DNA of 64,000 nt from Eriocheir sinensis (lineage: Eukaryota > Arthropoda > Malacostraca > Decapoda > Varunidae). How positions within the stretch are numbered: the stretch's first letter is position 1; each line of letters starts with the position of its first letter. A program made the position numbers and the translations under genes. Location of the stretch: contig NC_066534.1 in assembly GCF_024679095.1 (NCBI RefSeq), forward strand, positions 17,650,163-17,714,162. Reading direction: 5' to 3'. Below, in pieces: positions 14,930 to 41,660 of this stretch. The notes beneath the pieces are model-generated. The model saw nothing but the letters and a program-made list of their open reading frames with translations, was not told where the DNA came from and did no database searches.

Positions 14930-17900
14930 AAAACTTGATGCATTATTTGAAAGCTTCAGCCAGCTGCTATTTGAATTCTCTTAAATAATTTACGAATTGC
15001 TGTTCAAGCGTCCAATATTTGAGTCTTCTTGGACAGTATGATGCAGAAACTGATGCACCACACCATGGGATAACCTGTAATGGGGAGTATTAGGGAGCAA
15101 AGTGTAGCACCATTTCTCGATGTAAATATATAGACTGTAATATCTGGTGTAAAGAATACAATGGCTTATTCAGTATCTTTAAGATGAAGGGTAAAGATAT
15201 ATCCAATGTTTCTTGTAGTGTAATATGCACACTACTATGAGTAAGATTAGGATTAAAATTTTATATAATGTTTAGCTCGTTTATAAGCGTCAAAGAGTTG
15301 TAGGTTAAGTAGTAATGGATAATTCTTTAAACATGTGAAGAACTCTACCTACATAACATATTGTGACAGATACTAATGCATCGGACTAGTGGGCAGGCCA
15401 AAGAGGGTGAGGTAAGGCTGACCACAACAGTTTGTGCTGAACCAAAATAAGTAACAAACTCGCATAAAACATGGACGTAGATGCACAGTGTGTTTGTGTG
15501 TGTGTGCGCGCGTGTGTGTGTAGGGGTGGGGGGTGCCCATGCATCCATGCTGGAGGGAGTTGTGGTTGTTGATGTGTGGCGTGTATGCAAGATGGTCCCG
15601 AGGATGTACATGGCAGGTGGTGCATCGGATTTCATGGAATTAGTTTTGCTTCATCTTCCGTCACTTAGTGCTGGACTCTCATGGAAAAGGGTCAGGTTGT
15701 ACAAAGCTGTCATGGCAAAAAAAGATTTACCTTTAATAATTAGAAAAAGCTGTGGAATTATAGTAAATCATCAGCCTTTCTAGACCATTCAGTCGTGTTA
15801 CTCTATTTTGGCAACCAGAGACTCCACCTGCCTTGCTTTTACTTGCCTTGTCTCCATACATTACTACATGTCACAGAACAAATGCAGCAGCACTGTAGCT
15901 GATATTTATATTTTAATTGGTTCTTCTCACATCTTTTGCATAAAAAAGACATGCTTGTCTCTTCTCTTTATAAGACATCATTTTCCATTTACTTTCTACT
16001 ATGCAAGGGAGATCAGGAAAAAACAAATGCTTTTTAATAATTATAAATATAATTAACTGGCAGATTTTTGTACTGTCCAGGCTTGTGTATTGTCTTGAGA
16101 CAATAAGCCGCAGTAACGGGTCTTCTGGCTTTTATGTATTTTGCTTCTGGAAGAGGGAGAGCGATAGTTTGGAGTATTATTTGTTTAAATTTCTGTGGAG
16201 AAAATAGCTGGGAACGTTGACAGACAAATAATAGTGAATGGACTGATGCAGTAGACCAGATGAATGACAGTTAAAAGCTCTTGAGACAGAATGCATGGGC
16301 CAGGACTGCACTTAAAGGAGACTGACCTCAAACATGTAATGGTCTGTGAACCGTGTTATGCCATCAGCTGCTGAGATCATAGACAATGTCAGTTCCTTTG
16401 GCAACTGTAGTTGGAGGGTGTGTGAATGTTGCCTGCTAGCTGCTCTTACACTCTTACCATTATGCTATTATCATCATGTGCTTTGCCTCCTTAGGCTCTA
16501 CCCTCCACCCTGCCCTGGCAAGGCAGAAAGAAAGGCTTCTGATGATTTTGTCCCTTGCATGAGAATAGATGTAGTGTTAGAATGTAGATGCTCTGCAAGC
16601 ACTGGTCTGTCTAGAGGTGGATTGTTTGACTTATAAATAACACTAAAATTTCAACGATTCCAGGTCTTTTCCTGACACCTCACTGATAGGGTTCATCACA
16701 CATCAAAGATAACCTTAATGGAAGTCCTCGGACATTCTTACAAAACACTTTTTTTTGCATACTTTCATTAAAATAATAATATTACTTGGTATTCTCCTCC
16801 ATACATTGAGGGCAGTTTTAGTTCTTCCCTGAGTGCCATTCACGCCCTCCCAAAGGTGTTGTCTCCTGCAAACTATTTCCTAGCAGATGCCATCCTTTAC
16901 ATATGCATTTTATATTCATATTTATTTTATTTTATTTGTTTTTTATTGTTTATTACTCATTACACAATCCATTCCAATGCCTTCAGTTTTACATTAAAGT
17001 TCATGCACATCAAAGCAGTTGCCTCTAGTCCCCATCAACTCTTTACTTTTTCAGTATTGAAATGCCATGATCCTGTTCTCTAATAATACCTTTGTAAAGC
17101 CAGAATAGATTGAGGTAAATACTGTAGCTTTATATTTGTCTGCAATACATGTTTTATAAATAAAGCTCGCACACATTTTTCTTGAGGTTAGTTTCGGATC
17201 CAATCACTCGGGGAAAATGATACTAGAGCCTAATCCTCTCTCTCAACGTTCACGAAGGCTTTAGATATTGATGTACATAATGTTTGTCTGTTCTTAGTAT
17301 TAACAGTAGTAGTCTGTCATAGTGTTAAACAGTATTTGTAACTCATTATTGTTTTTGTCTTTGTAACTGTATATCTTTTCTTACCTTCCTTCATGTTTGT
17401 TATGTCATTAGTCTGTCATCAATACCCCAAATTATTTTTTTTTTGTTTGTTTGTTTGCCCTGAAAATTATATCTTTTTACATTTTTATATTAAATTACTT
17501 TTAATCTTGAAGGTTTCCCCACTAAATTAACCCGGTAGCAGCGACGGGCCAAATTTGTGCCATGATATAAACCCCCAAAAATAGTTGATACATAATTTGA
17601 TCATAAATGCCTTGATATATATTATGAAATGGCTTGTGCGAGGGGTGATTTTTTCGCATTTTTCTAGCTTGGAGGAACCATTAAGAAACATGATCCCCGC
17701 TGCTTCCAGGTTAACTGTGGCCAGCAATTCATTGGCCTCGTGGAAAGAGAATTAGATATCTGTGAATTTTTAAATGCAGTTTTTCTTCAATAAGTCTACA
17801 AGTATTCCCACTCCAAATATTTCCCATCCCCCAGGGCTTCATTTACACATTAGTAATTATTGTTTTAGACATGAATGTGCTGCCTCCTTGTAGTAGTCAT

Positions 17901-19762
17901 GCTGCAGTAGTTGCTTCCTCGTGTGTACTCATGAACATTGATGACCTGTGAGGCAGCTGCATGTGCTCAGTAGTCGTGTATAGTGGAACAATACTTACAG
18001 CAGTTTGTGTCACTCAAATCTTGGTGTGCCCACATAAATCTTCACAGAGGCAAAGACTTAAGTAGAGACTCTAATATGAAGACACAGTGTACCTTGTTGA
18101 TAACTGAAATGTTCTCTAAATAATGATATTATTTTCATTGAAATTTGTTATAGAAATTTTAACCAAGATTCTTAGTTTCTTGGGACAATTTTGTAAATAC
18201 CGTTGTTTGTTTAGATGCTGAAGGGACTGCCCACCGTTGATGGCCGGCCCGGGGCGCTGATGGCCCCCATGGATTTTGCTGCCATGAAATCTGAGCTGAT
18301 TGAGGAGCACGGCCCTCGCATCAGTGACTACGACACCGTCAGCTCAGCAATGTACCCTAAGGTGAGTGTAAAGGTTTGCCTGTAGAGTGCATGCACACTA
18401 TAGCTATTTACTTTAATTAAGTAAACAAAGGCCTAGTAGTGTGTTGCCCTAATATCCATCATGCCTCTAGATGCTAAGCCTAGGTCACGCACTGACACAT
18501 AAGATCTATGTTCTGTTGCTCATTGTTCTAAATTTGAAATTAATGTTCCTCAGGTCACAGATGATTACCTCCGCTTCCGGGAAAAGTACGGGCCAGTGGA
18601 CAAGCTGGACACTCGCATCTTCCTCACTGGGCCAAAGGTGATGCCTATAAAGCTTGTTGCAGAGACCATAATTTTTTACCTATTATTATACAGTAAATGC
18701 CTTGTAGCCTTACATTGTAATGCATTAATGATTGTGCTCATCATAATAAGTTCTGTAACTAATTAAGTTGGAATGCACCAGGTTGGTGAAGAATTTGAGG
18801 TGGAGATTGAGAAGGGGAAGACACTGCACATCAAGACCCTGGCCATGGCTGAAGATCTTAACGCCAATGGAGAAAGGGAAGTCTTCTTTGAGCTCAATGG
18901 TCAGCTGAGATCCGTGATGGTGCGAGATCAAGAAGCAGTGAAGGTAAGTGTTTTCCTACTAAATGTCAACATTGACATTTATGTATTTTAAGAGTTAAGG
19001 AATTAATATTATAAATTAAAAAAATTCTGCTGATTTTTAAGATTTGTTTGGTAAGGGAGCACACCTCTCCACCTTGAGGGAGTGTAGAAATGTTGTGCAC
19101 AAGACAAATAGTGGAAACTGTTGCTTTGGTGTGAAACCTTGGCACCACTCCTACTTTAGGGGCCAACCTGCAGCACAGCATGAAGCCACCAGTTTCTCCA
19201 TTTGGTTCATGTAAAATGCCTGATTAGCAATGATGCAAAATGTAATTTGTCCTGTAAGTAAAAGGTATATTACATTTTGGTTGGTGTATCACAGAAACAT
19301 CACATCACTAACGTCCTATATGTTGAGCACTAAGCTGTTTATGACCATGAATGTTACTAGTTTTAATATTGGTTAAATCCATCTAGTTTTCCCAGTGCTG
19401 GCTCTTCTTGTTTGTTTCCATCTCTGTTCTAAGTTACAGTGTCACTGAAAAACTAATACTGCTAAAGCACAACAGAACCCACTCATTAACCTTTCTGTCC
19501 TCAACAGGATCTGCATGTGCATCCCAAAGTTACGCCTGGTGTGAAGGGTGAGGTGGGGGCCCCCATGCCCGGCACAGTGATAGACATCCAAGTGAAGGTT
19601 GGAGACACTGTGAAGAAGGGTTCCCCGCTGGTAGTGCTCTCAGCCATGAAGATGGAGATGGTGGTGCAGGCGCCGTGTGATGGAAAGGTTGCTTCAATCA
19701 GCGTCACCAAGGACATGAAGCTAGAAGGGAATGACCTGGTGCTCTCTCTAGACCCTCAGTGA
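3053..19762 (+). CDS. PC: Pyruvate carboxylase, mitochondrial (complete, 21 coding exons)
   Basis: Carboxylates pyruvate to oxaloacetate using biotin, ATP and bicarbonate in the mitochondrial matrix (anaplerosis). Exons: 3053-3188, 3676-3860, 6227-6392, 7127-7272, 7389-7613, 7784-7947, 8194-8356, 8468-8650, 8888-9122, 9844-10010, 10102-10316, 10647-10753, 11450-11583, 12127-12238, 12918-13213, 13585-13671, 13909-14088, 18215-18361, 18554-18637, 18782-18943, 19508-19762. All phases fit and give 1182 aa (human enzyme 1178). Residues 1-35 form an Arg/Leu/Ser-rich, acid-poor targeting peptide. Biotin carboxylase starts at about 37 (VLVANRGE, glycine-rich ATP-grasp loop GGGGRGM). The carboxyltransferase shows [10 protein letters not shown] at 568-577 and the expected carboxylated Lys742 (CIKDMAG). 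The C-terminal biotinyl domain has AMKMEM with biotinyl Lys1146 (codon 19649-19651). The only ATG at the head of the targeting peptide sets the start. Intron 17 is 4.1 kb. No damage is seen. Confidence 0.97.
9204..9427 (+). mobile_element. TTAA-flanked MITE, family B copy 1
   Basis: Lies in pyruvate carboxylase intron 9. It begins TTAACCCGGTA and ends TACCGGGTTAA, giving inverted ends and TTAA at both borders. It shares its body (GATATAAACCCCC, TATATATTATGAAATGG) with copies at 17527, 25710 and 59671. It has two subterminal units of the CCAAATTTG motif. Class assignment as piggyBac-like is inferred from the TTAA plus CCC/GGG ends. Confidence 0.7.
10773..11004 (+). mobile_element. TTAA-flanked element carrying LINE RT fragment, family A copy 1
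   Basis: Lies in pyruvate carboxylase intron 12. It runs from TTAACCCCTTGAGTGCC to GCAGCGGACGGGTTAA. Its interior translates as a degraded piece of non-LTR reverse transcriptase ([16 protein letters not shown], then a KDLGVYVT-like stretch) with frameshifts. Copies at 39109 (minus), 48043 and 59008 share both borders. Confidence 0.7.
12490..12800 (+). mobile_element. tRNA-derived SINE
   Basis: Lies in pyruvate carboxylase intron 14. It contains a B-box-like GGTTCAAATCCC within a tRNA-like arm, followed by a body with CAGCTGTTCATCC and TTGATAAATGGGTACTTGAGG. The same order appears in reverse orientation in parkin intron 4 (56430-56700). The exact ends are uncertain. Confidence 0.7.
14089..18214 (+). 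other. PC: Large intron 17 of pyruvate carboxylase
   Basis: This 4.1-kb intron separates the end of the carboxyltransferase domain from the linker before the biotinyl domain. It holds a TG array (14899-14928), a second TG/CG array (about 15488-15522) and a family B MITE (17527-17714). No nested gene with recognisable protein character was found. An AATAAA at 17159-17164 has no supported use. Confidence 0.85.
17527..17714 (+). mobile_element. TTAA-flanked MITE, family B copy 2
   Basis: Begins TTAACCCGGTAGCAGCG and ends CTGCTTCCAGGTTAA. It is the shortest copy, with a single subterminal CCAAATTTG unit. It lies inside pyruvate carboxylase intron 17. Confidence 0.7.
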
Positions 19763-20644
19763 ACAGTAGTGAGTATTAAGCCACACACAAGCCATGTAGC
19801 ACATTACAATCCTGCCCGAGTACCTGACATTTCAAGTACATTAGTCCATATTAATGAGGTTGTTTGCAGGCAACATCATTCCTCGGAGAGTAAAAGCAGA
19901 ATAATTTAATTTTGGAACATGCTGTAGCTCATTATAAGCTCAGTAAAGCAAGATTTGAGGATGGAGGGAGTAATGAAAATGGTACTTCACTGATTTCTCA
20001 CAGTTCATACAGGTAATATATTTAATGAACTGATATTTCAAGCCTCCAGTAGCAGTGATAGGAGCATAAGACAAAACCTCTAGAGGGTAAAGTCTTCCCT
20101 CATTTAGAGTAACAACAAAGGTCCTGTAAATGGTAAGGGGCACCAATCACGGTAGGAAGGAGAGAATCTGACACACTCGGCTGTTTCGTTGTGCCCCCGT
20201 CGACTGATTATAATGGGAAGCCTTGGAGTGATGCACCTTACCAATTATAAGATCATTGCTAGTATAACAAAGGTTTTATAAATGGTAAGATGCTACACTC
20301 CAAGGATTTGCATCATCGAATACCGTATGTCCTATCTTACCATTTCTAAGTTCTTTGATAACTAGCAAAAAGTTTTCTCAATTTTTGTCAGGCAGGAAAA
20401 GCAGCCACGTTTCAAGAATGGAGAGGAACTAAAACTTTGTATTCGAAACTGATCTCTTAAAGCATAATTTTGGTAATAACATGACAAACTCTTTAATATT
20501 TGCCATTTCTTCACTCCTCAATATTTGTTTGCATCATTGTATTTAAGTCTCCTACATATTATGGTACATCTGTTTTTGGAATTGTACAGAATAGTAAAAA
20601 AACTGAAATAGTAGCATGAAAACAGGTCTGAAAAATGTGCTAAG

Positions 20645-21680
20645 TCGAAGATACCTAAAAAAGGCTCCGGAGACAAACTGGAAGCATTTTTACTTAAATT
20701 GTTTGAAAGTTTTTGTCTGTATCAAACTTTATTGAAAAGCCTTTGACATTTGGAGAACCGTGTGCATTACAAACTTGTAATGAATTTGCAATCCATTTTT
20801 AGTTCCTGTACTTAGAAATGTGACAGGCTGCCATGGGTGCTGGTAAATTCTTCATTTTGGCGCCGTCTTTTTGGTGTCCAGTTGTGCTCCCTCCAATAGG
20901 CCGCCTGCACGTGCCTGGGTGGAAATTCCTTGCACAAAGGGGTGAAAGGAGCGGTCCCTCTGTTAGGGAGAAAAGCTTTTTGTATTGAATTTGTAGAAAC
21001 TATGTTTGGAGGACTTTAAATACACTTGAAGGGCCACTCAAATTAGTTTCTTTTAAAACCAGAGAGGCTTAAGTGTTGCTCAGGAGCCTCTTTGAAGTAT
21101 TATTGACTTAGACCTGGGACATGGAAGTGTATAAACTGTTTCTTTCATTTTTTCCACGATATTGTTGAGACCTGGGACCTGGAAGTGTGTTTCTTTCATT
21201 TTTTCCACGATATTGTTGTCTTTTTTTTAATATTTTAAATTTCACAGTAACTATGACAAAGTCGAAGATACCTAGAAAAGGCTCCGGAGACAAACTGGAA
21301 GCATTTTTCCTTAAATTAAACACAGTTTGTGTCTGTATCAAACTACTTTAAAGAAAATTTGGAGATTTGGAGACAGTAGTATTACAGACTTGTATGAATT
21401 TGCAATAATTTTTTTTTTCCTGTGCTTAGAAATGGACAGGCTGCCATGGGTGGTGCTAATTCTTTCTTTTTTGCGCGCGTTTTTTTTGGTGTCCAGTTGT
21501 GGAATTTGACTATGTTTTTGGACTTTACTTTACACTTGAAGGGCCACTCAAATTAGTTTCTTTTAAAACCAGAGAGGCTTAAGTGTTGCTCTGGAGCCTC
21601 TTTGAAGTATTATTGACTTAGTTTTTGAGACCTGGGAGTGTATGTTTTTCATTTTTTCCACGATATTGTTGTCTTTGCTA
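20645..21680. repeat. Tandem duplication, offset about 0.6 kb
   Basis: The segment GTCGAAGATACC...GGCTCCGGAGACAAACTGG at 20645 recurs at 21259. The GGGCCACTCAAATTAG stretch near 21030 recurs near 21540. The second copy has small deletions. A 50-bp subunit with TTTTTCCACGATATTG is itself repeated inside. No coding content. Confidence 0.8.
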
Positions 21681-23953
21681 ATTAATTAAACCACGTTGTT
21701 ACACACTATCACAGTACTACTACCATTTTTTTTAATTTTATAGTCACGACAGTCATCAGTAAAGAAATATTTTAAACTTCACTATCATAGTTACCTTACA
21801 AGATGAAAAAAGCCCCCTGGCGCCCGGCTGAGTAAATAAGGATGCTGCTGCTGATTGCCTGTTGGCGGGCGGGGCATCTGCCGTGTGTGTCGCCCAGCAC
21901 ACCAGCCGATGTTCAATATATTTACTTGGCTCATCTGTTACAAAAGACAGACAAGTTTTGTTGACATTATTAGATTAAGCAGCAATTATACAACCAATAT
22001 GATTTTCAAAACATCTGCTCAACTACATAAAATCCTCCTGAATACGATGGTGCTTTCTGATCAGACTCTAATTTCTGAGAAAATTTGAAGTGAAGAGTAG
22101 GCACCAATCAATGAGACAAATCCACTTAACAAGCTTAAAAATGCTTAAATGTGTAGCAACAGTGTGCACTTGGCAGGCGCTGGAGAACAAAATATCTTGC
22201 TAACAGCTGATGACGGGCACAGAGTCTTGAATGGGACAAGTGGGGTGTTGTTTTCAGTTCGTAATATCTTTTGGGAGGGTGTCCTCAAAAGTATTTATTT
22301 GCCCTGCACTGAAGCAAATTGCCTCAACCTTTACTTTAGGAGAGAATTACCTCTAAAAACACGACAATAAACTGAACTAGAAAACAAATACACAACTAGG
22401 TGCTGAAAGCTTTAAGAATTTGTTGTGATCAGACTTTTAGATCTTGATAATTCCTGACTTTCAGAGAGTAATGAAGAATGGAAGTATTGTTCATGCCTGA
22501 AGGGTGTTTTAAGTAAGCACAAGGGGTGTGGAGCCGCCTCTCCCCGCCCACCCGGCCACCCAGCACACTCCACAACAACCTGCCCAAGACGTGTGTACAT
22601 GACTTGGGATGCATTCCTCAGCCTTCACCAGCACAGCAACCGCACCAACACATTATTGCCTCCAGGACGTATTGATTACCCCGAAATTATCTTTACTTTA
22701 GACCTAGCATGTAAAAGCTGTTCATTACTAAACGTATTTTTATATTAAGTTTGTGTTAAATAATGCTTTCCAATGCAAGTGTGGATGGGACAAGCTGCTC
22801 GTGGCCCAGTCAGCCACTGGTGAGGAGCTTGTCGTGTGTGCCTGTACTCCTGAGGATCCCCAATGTCTTGCTCTCTTCAGCCACACTCTGCTCTCTCTCT
22901 CCTAGCTGTTTACGCTGTTCTCTCCTATAGATGAATTACAGTAAATAACTCAAAACACGCAAAATTTTAAAATTCAAAAAGGTGCACATCACAATAAATA
23001 CTATAGCGAAGGAATAATAACTCTATATACTGTAAAATAAAGAGAACAACTAAGACCTTCCAAGACTTGACACATACCATAAAAATTACTGTTAATCACT
23101 CCTAATAGAGCAAGGGAACTTATGCACAGGAGCACTCAAAACACTTTTAAACCTAATTCTGAACTGGAGAAGCTGAGCAACCAGTGACTCCTCTTCATTA
23201 TCCCATATGGTCAGTGAAGTCATTACAAGACATTCACTTATTGCTTTGGAAGGGTATTTGTTTCCTGTTATTTTCAGCTGTTATTTCCAGAAACCACAAA
23301 TGTTTAGAAACACGATGAACTGGAGAGCAAAATTACAGATCAGCTAATGTTAGTATTCCTTTTGGGATTAATTTAATAAATTGTTTTGTAAATAAACATT
23401 GTTAATCAACGAATTGTCTTGAAAACTATGCCTAAATACCCGTTTACTCTAAATTACATATGAGTGCAGCACTATTGTGATCTTGAAAATCAATTTATTG
23501 TACTCTGATTGCAGGTGGTGAAGGTTGTAATACTGTATGTGGTAATTAGTACTGGTAATCTAATACAGAGTATTTGTACAGACACAAAGCATATTTGTGA
23601 TACTTGTAAAAATGTTTAGCATCCAAAAGTTTAGAGGAAATTATAAAAGAATTCAACTTGCTGAACCAATTCCACTGTAGTGGGTTTGCCCTAACTGTGC
23701 TGTGATTGGCGTTTAGGTGTTGTTGAGAACAAAGTTTGCCAGTGGCCTAAGTTACATAGTCTTATGGTTCTCATGATAGTTGTATGTGATCTCGAAACTC
23801 TGCAGCCTTAAATGATTCTTCCATAAAAGATAAGCTACAGTCAGAATTGAGCACCACCTTCCCTGTCTTTACTTTCAGTTTACATTCCAGAATGCACGTG
23901 GTTAAATGTTCACAGTTTTTATGTTGAATGTTCATTGCGAATGTTCATTAACA

Positions 23954-24011
23954 GGTTTGCATAATCTTAATTTTCATGACCTGGTTTGCATAATCTTAAT
24001 TTTCATGACCT
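23954..24011. repeat. Short direct repeat, about 32 bp twice
   Basis: GGTTTGCATAATCTTAA followed by TTTTCATGACCT occurs twice back to back. Simple local duplication. Confidence 0.85.
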
Positions 24012-24704
24012 CAGTGTCTTTCCTTGCCTACATTGCTTGTCAAATCAAAATGGTTGTGACCATAATGTAACATTTCGACAAAGGAAACACACAGGCACAA
24101 ACACCCATGCAATTGACCAAACACACACACACACCAGAAATGGTTGTGACCATAATTTGACACTCAAAAATGGAAAAACACACACACACCAGGAATGTCT
24201 GTTAATTGTTGTTTTCCTCTGGGTAAATATGAACACAGTAAACCATTGGTGTCTTGGCTATTCAGGAGTTTTGGCAGAATTGTTGATAATAGTTTAATAA
24301 TGCCAGGATGCATTGGTAAAGTGCAGGAGGTGTAGGAGATAAATATAAAGTGTGGGTGGGTGGGTGCGTGCGTGCGTGTGCACCCCTGCACTTAATTAAC
24401 ATATAGACAAGTCACCAATGGACTGTTGTATATGTATTCAGCTTAAAGGAAAAGTGAAGAAGATATAACCAGGCACCCTTGGTCACATAACTACTGTAAT
24501 GTTTAGAGTTGCTGCTCAACACTGAGATAATTACCGTGTACTGACAACAAAGCAGCCAAGTGTATAGACACAACAAGTAACAAGTGATGTTGCTTACAAG
24601 TCCACCTATCATTAGTATCATGTCTTCCTGTAAGCAATACTTGACTGGCTTAGTGGCTGTATGTAGTGTTGAGGCGAGTCGGCAGTAAACGTAAGGTCCT
24701 CCCC

Positions 24705-24911
24705 CTACAGTCAAACCATTTCAAATAGTCCGTTTGGGCATTCAATTCCTCAGGTCCTTTCCTCCCTTCTGCTATTTTTCCCTTTCATATGTTGCCTATA
24801 GCTAACATACGAAAGGAAGGGATAGGTACTGGGACAGATATTGGGCAGAGGGGAGGAAGGACCCACGGAATCAAACGCCCAACAAAACTATTTGAAATGG
24901 TTTGACTATAG
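24705..24911. mobile_element. Foldback (MITE-like) element
   Basis: Starts near CTACAGTCAAACCATTTC and ends GAAATGGTTTGACTATAG, giving inverted arms of about 60 bp around a short core that is itself partly palindromic (GTTGCCTATAGCTAAC). A lone end of the same family lies at 47466-47506. No coding capacity. Confidence 0.75.
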
Positions 24912-25709
24912 TGTGAGGCATTGTGTTGCTCTGGGTACTAGGAGTGTGCCACCAACCACCTCACCACCCCAAGTGTGTAGCAGTGGTGTACGTTGTTGCA
25001 AAAACTATGTTAGACTAAATTAAACAAATCTATGGTCTCAAGCTCTGACTTTCAATTACCTTATAACACGAGGGAAAATTCCATTAGTAGTCTAAATTCC
25101 AAGAACCGAAAATCTCCACAGTTCAAATTTGTAAAGGTTAGAAGAAAGTATGAGGTGGAAAAATAGGAATGCCTCAACTCTGGAGTAAAGAAAATTATTA
25201 AAAAGATGAAAGTGTAAGTGGTCCCAAATTCTGTCTGGTCCTGCTGTGATCCTAGACTTATATAATTTTACTTCTTGCTCTGACAGTAAGATACTTTTTA
25301 GAGAGAGGAAATTACAGTTTGCTTCTCTGGGAAATGGATGAAGCTGCAATGGGTTGGGTATGCTTGGTGTGTGTGTGTGTGTATTGAGGGTAATTACATT
25401 CATTCAGACAAGCAATATAGCAATTAATCTTAACTCACCTCCTTTGTCTGACTCTCTTCAGTAACTCAGAGTTCGGCACAGAGTCGAGTAGCTTCCCTTA
25501 TCATCATCATCATTCATCGGTTCTCATATACTGAACTTCCCATATGAATCTTGCTCTCCTTCCTCATGAACACACTGCTACTGCTTATGACTCCTTGTTC
25601 TCACTCACCCTTTATGCTTCTTCCACTCCTGCAAAGGGTATTCAGTCTCACTACATATAGGGTCTATGGAGGGTATGTAAGTCCTTCTGTATAAAGAGAC
25701 GAGATGGGA

Positions 25710-25920
25710 TAAGTCAAAGATCATATTTCTTAATGGTTCCTCCAAGCGAGAAAAATGAGAAAAAATTACCCGTCGCACAAACCATTTCATGATATATATC
25801 AAAGCATTTGTGATCAGAATAAGTATCATCTATTTTGGGGGGGTTTATATCATAGCACAAATTTGGCCCATCGCTGCAACACGGTAAAGCCACAAATTTG
25901 GCCCGTCGCTGCTACTGCCC
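25710..25920 (-). mobile_element. TTAA-type MITE, family B copy 3 (reverse)
   Basis: Reverse-complement copy of the family at 9204 and 17527. It holds two units of the CACAAATTTGGCCC motif. Its outer TTAA borders are degraded. Confidence 0.65.
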
Positions 25921-27417
25921 TATCTAGTATGAACTTTTACGAGGCACTGTTCGATGTTTTAACAGATAATGTCATGGTCCAACACAAGGTCTTTTTTGGT
26001 AACTTCTGAACTAAACTACTATACCATCCTCTACACTCCATAATGGCTATTGAAGGTTTTCGACGCAACACCAGACACAAAAGAGATGTCCTACTCAGTT
26101 TCCTCAAAAATTCTTTACCATAAGGGGAATATTCGAAGTCTCTGGCATTGGTTTGGGAGATAACTAACCAACCTCCGTGTCAAACTATGAAATTAGCCCA
26201 TATAATTTATTGGCCATGCACTAATACCCACCATTGACCTTATCTTATGCCCTAGTAACCTTTTATGTGCTATCAGAACGCCCCCGAGCTCCACCTGCCT
26301 TGACCCCACCTGTAATAGGCCTACTCAGCTGTGCCCCTCAGGTGGATACGGGTATATGTCTGTTTCTTCCTCTCCCTCATCACCATCACCATCGCTTGCT
26401 TTAGCTGCCCCAGACGCCTCGAGACACAAAACACGCAAACTTCCTTTTAGACTTCCCGTTACTCTTGCTTCTAAGATGTAGCTCAGTCATATTTCTTTGG
26501 GACCTCAACTTCTATTTCTTCCTATTCAGTTTATGTATTTTAGCTTCCTTTTCGGAGACGGGAAGAGTGGGCGAGCTCCATCAGTGAGCGAGAGACAGCA
26601 GCACAATGTCAGGCCTTTCTACATAACCGTTTATCTTTGTCTACTTACGTACCTTTCTGTTTATTTATCTATATATATCTATCTATTTTATCTACCTATT
26701 TATCTGTCTTTTTATCTACATCAATCTATTTATCTCTTATCTATCGTATTTGTCAAAGCTCCACATGGAAGACTGAATTAACACATACGTATGTTGCTTG
26801 TTCACGATGAGTCAGCCTCCTCAGAGTTTTCCTGGACACATACATAGTACATACACACCTCTGGCTTTTATCTTTGTTACGTTTACACCCCAAAGTTTAC
26901 GGAGTGCTGTTATTGGTTCATGTTGAGAATGTGACGGAACGGAGGATGTCTTATCAACTTACAGGTACAATCTTATCTTGCCTCATAGCAGGATAAGATT
27001 GATAAGGAGGTGGATATCGTATGGCAGCGAGCGAGGTAAGGAGGAGGTTAGGGAGTGCGCCCTCACCTCGCCTCGGCTCAGTCCGGCTTGGCAGTTCATT
27101 GCGAGCCACCTGAGGGGTCACGTCCTGCCACTCTCCGTGCCACCTAGGGAGCAGAACCCGCGGGAGACTCAGCCCGAATCCTGTGCGCACTAAAACGACG
27201 GACATAGTGATTGATTGATAGACATAGTGCTACAGCTGCATGGTGGTCTTTTGGACTTTCGTTGCTGGTCTGTCCCTGTGTATAAGTCTGAAAAATATTT
27301 AAATTCCTTTGCCAATTGTGCATGAAAGGATGTGGAGTATGTTCAAGTGATACAACGATGTGAGAGGCTGTGATCTTCCTCTGGACGAACGAGAGTACAA
27401 CGGACAGCGAGGCAGTG

Positions 27418-41319
<13,902 letters not shown>

Positions 41320-41467
41320 GAAACAGCTTCCTATAACGTGTCAATGTGTTCTTTATCCAACAACTCGACAACTCGCAATGTCTCGTGCTTAGTCAGTGAG
41401 TCTTCTATGTGATGTTTTTTTGCCTTGAGTGTCTACCCCGTCTAGTCCAGCATGATGGATATGATAG

Positions 41468-41660
41468 CAACGGTACCAGATTGTCGTACTTAGCCGGTTA
41501 TATTTCCCGACTTCCTACCCCCAAACTGTCTTCTGGGCTCCAATAACGAAATTAATTTATAGTTTTCGTTAAAAGAGTTAGATTCTGATGTTTCTTGGCA
41601 ATAGTTAGGCGTCAGAAACAGGTAAATACTATGCTCTGAGTACGACAATCTGGCAACGGT
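41468..41660. mobile_element. Foldback MITE, family C copy 2
   Basis: Left end ACCAGATTGTCGTACT and right end AGTACGACAATCTGGCAACG are inverted and match family C at 40644. The interior differs from copy 1. Confidence 0.8.

Larger units (their letters stand above)
19763..27417. other. Intergenic region between pyruvate carboxylase and the receptor
   Basis: Contains the 3' untranslated region of pyruvate carboxylase (no clear AATAAA identified), a 0.6-kb tandem duplication (20645-21680), a short direct repeat (23954-24011), a foldback element (24705-24911), a family B MITE (25710-25920) and CTAT-rich simple sequence near 26640-26750. Nothing with convincing coding character was seen. Confidence 0.6.

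Noticed and set aside
17159..17164. AATAAA as a pyruvate carboxylase polyadenylation site
   Set aside because: It lies inside intron 17, before the exons encoding the biotinyl domain; no evidence of a shortened transcript.
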